Assembly (NCBI GenBank): GCA_050725815.1
Contig: JBOHIG010000129.1
Coordinates: 1-5,879 of the forward strand
Reading direction: 5' to 3'
DNA: 5,879 nt
Source: VAZQ01 sp050725815
Lineage (GTDB): Bacteria > Pseudomonadota > Alphaproteobacteria > Rhizobiales > Xanthobacteraceae
The translations under genes were made by a program, and so were the position numbers. The notes below the pieces were generated by a model, which made no database searches, had not been told where the DNA came from, and worked only from the letters and a program-made list of their open reading frames with translations. This document shows, one piece after another, positions 5,849 to 5,879 of this stretch (position 1 is its first letter; each line of letters begins with the position of its first letter).

Positions 5849-5879
5849 TAGCCCGGATGGAGCGAAGCGAAATCCGGGA
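5849..5879. repeat. REP-like palindromic repeat, probably extending past the window edge
   Basis: The arms CCCGGAT (5852-5858) and ATCCGGG (5872-5878) are exact inverse complements around a 13-base centre, GGAGCGAAGCGAA. I recognise the pattern of a GTAGCCCGGAT arm, a GAGCGAAGCGA loop and an ATCCGGG arm as a highly repeated intergenic element of Bradyrhizobium and relatives, but only one copy is in view, so the repeat status rests on recall. The loop contains GCGAAGC (5862-5868), known from DNA structure work as an exceptionally stable mini-hairpin. The element starts 22 bases from the transporter start, so it lies either in that gene's leader or within its promoter region. Confidence 0.6.

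Overview
The window is a GC-rich stretch whose base composition, codon use and gene content suggest an alphaproteobacterium of the Bradyrhizobium/Rhodopseudomonas group (Nitrobacteraceae). The main pointer is a short palindromic repeat at the right edge (5849-5879), of a kind I associate with those genomes. That assignment rests on memory, not on a search. No rRNA, tRNA, CRISPR array, insertion sequence or integrase was seen.

Layout, left to right. (1) Positions 1-131, minus strand: the first 43 codons of a Sec-exported, Ala/Pro-rich protein that runs off the left edge. (2) 132-304: its leader, with a good ribosome binding site and a weak candidate promoter. (3) 305-2155, minus: a complete HerA/FtsK-superfamily ATPase of 616 residues with intact Walker A and B motifs and a proline-rich tail. 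(4) 2156-2494: a divergent intergenic region of about 340 bases containing a 7-bp inverted repeat and a dense cluster of GC-rich palindromes, but no convincing promoter. (5) 2495-3544 and 3541-4566, plus: a two-gene operon joined by an ATGA overlap, encoding a cytoplasmic HEAGH-type zinc metallopeptidase and a D-Ala-D-Ala-ligase-like ATP-grasp enzyme. (6) 4538-5830, minus: a 12-helix major facilitator superfamily transporter that converges on the ATP-grasp gene and overlaps its 3' end by 29 bases. (7) 5849-5879: the palindromic repeat, immediately upstream of the transporter's ribosome binding site.

The most interesting unit is the peptidase/ATP-grasp pair. The ligase keeps the ATP- and metal-binding core of the Ddl fold but lacks the N-terminal glycine-rich GGxSxExxVS-type substrate loop of true Ddl enzymes, so its acceptor is probably not D-alanine. 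Coupling to a zincin-type peptidase suggests a small peptide-making and peptide-trimming module of unknown substrate. The transporter could in principle export a product, but it is convergent rather than co-transcribed, so that link is speculative. The HerA-like ATPase has no NurA, Sir2 or nuclease partner in the window. Long open frames lying opposite the real genes are attributed to GC-rich codon bias and were left out.
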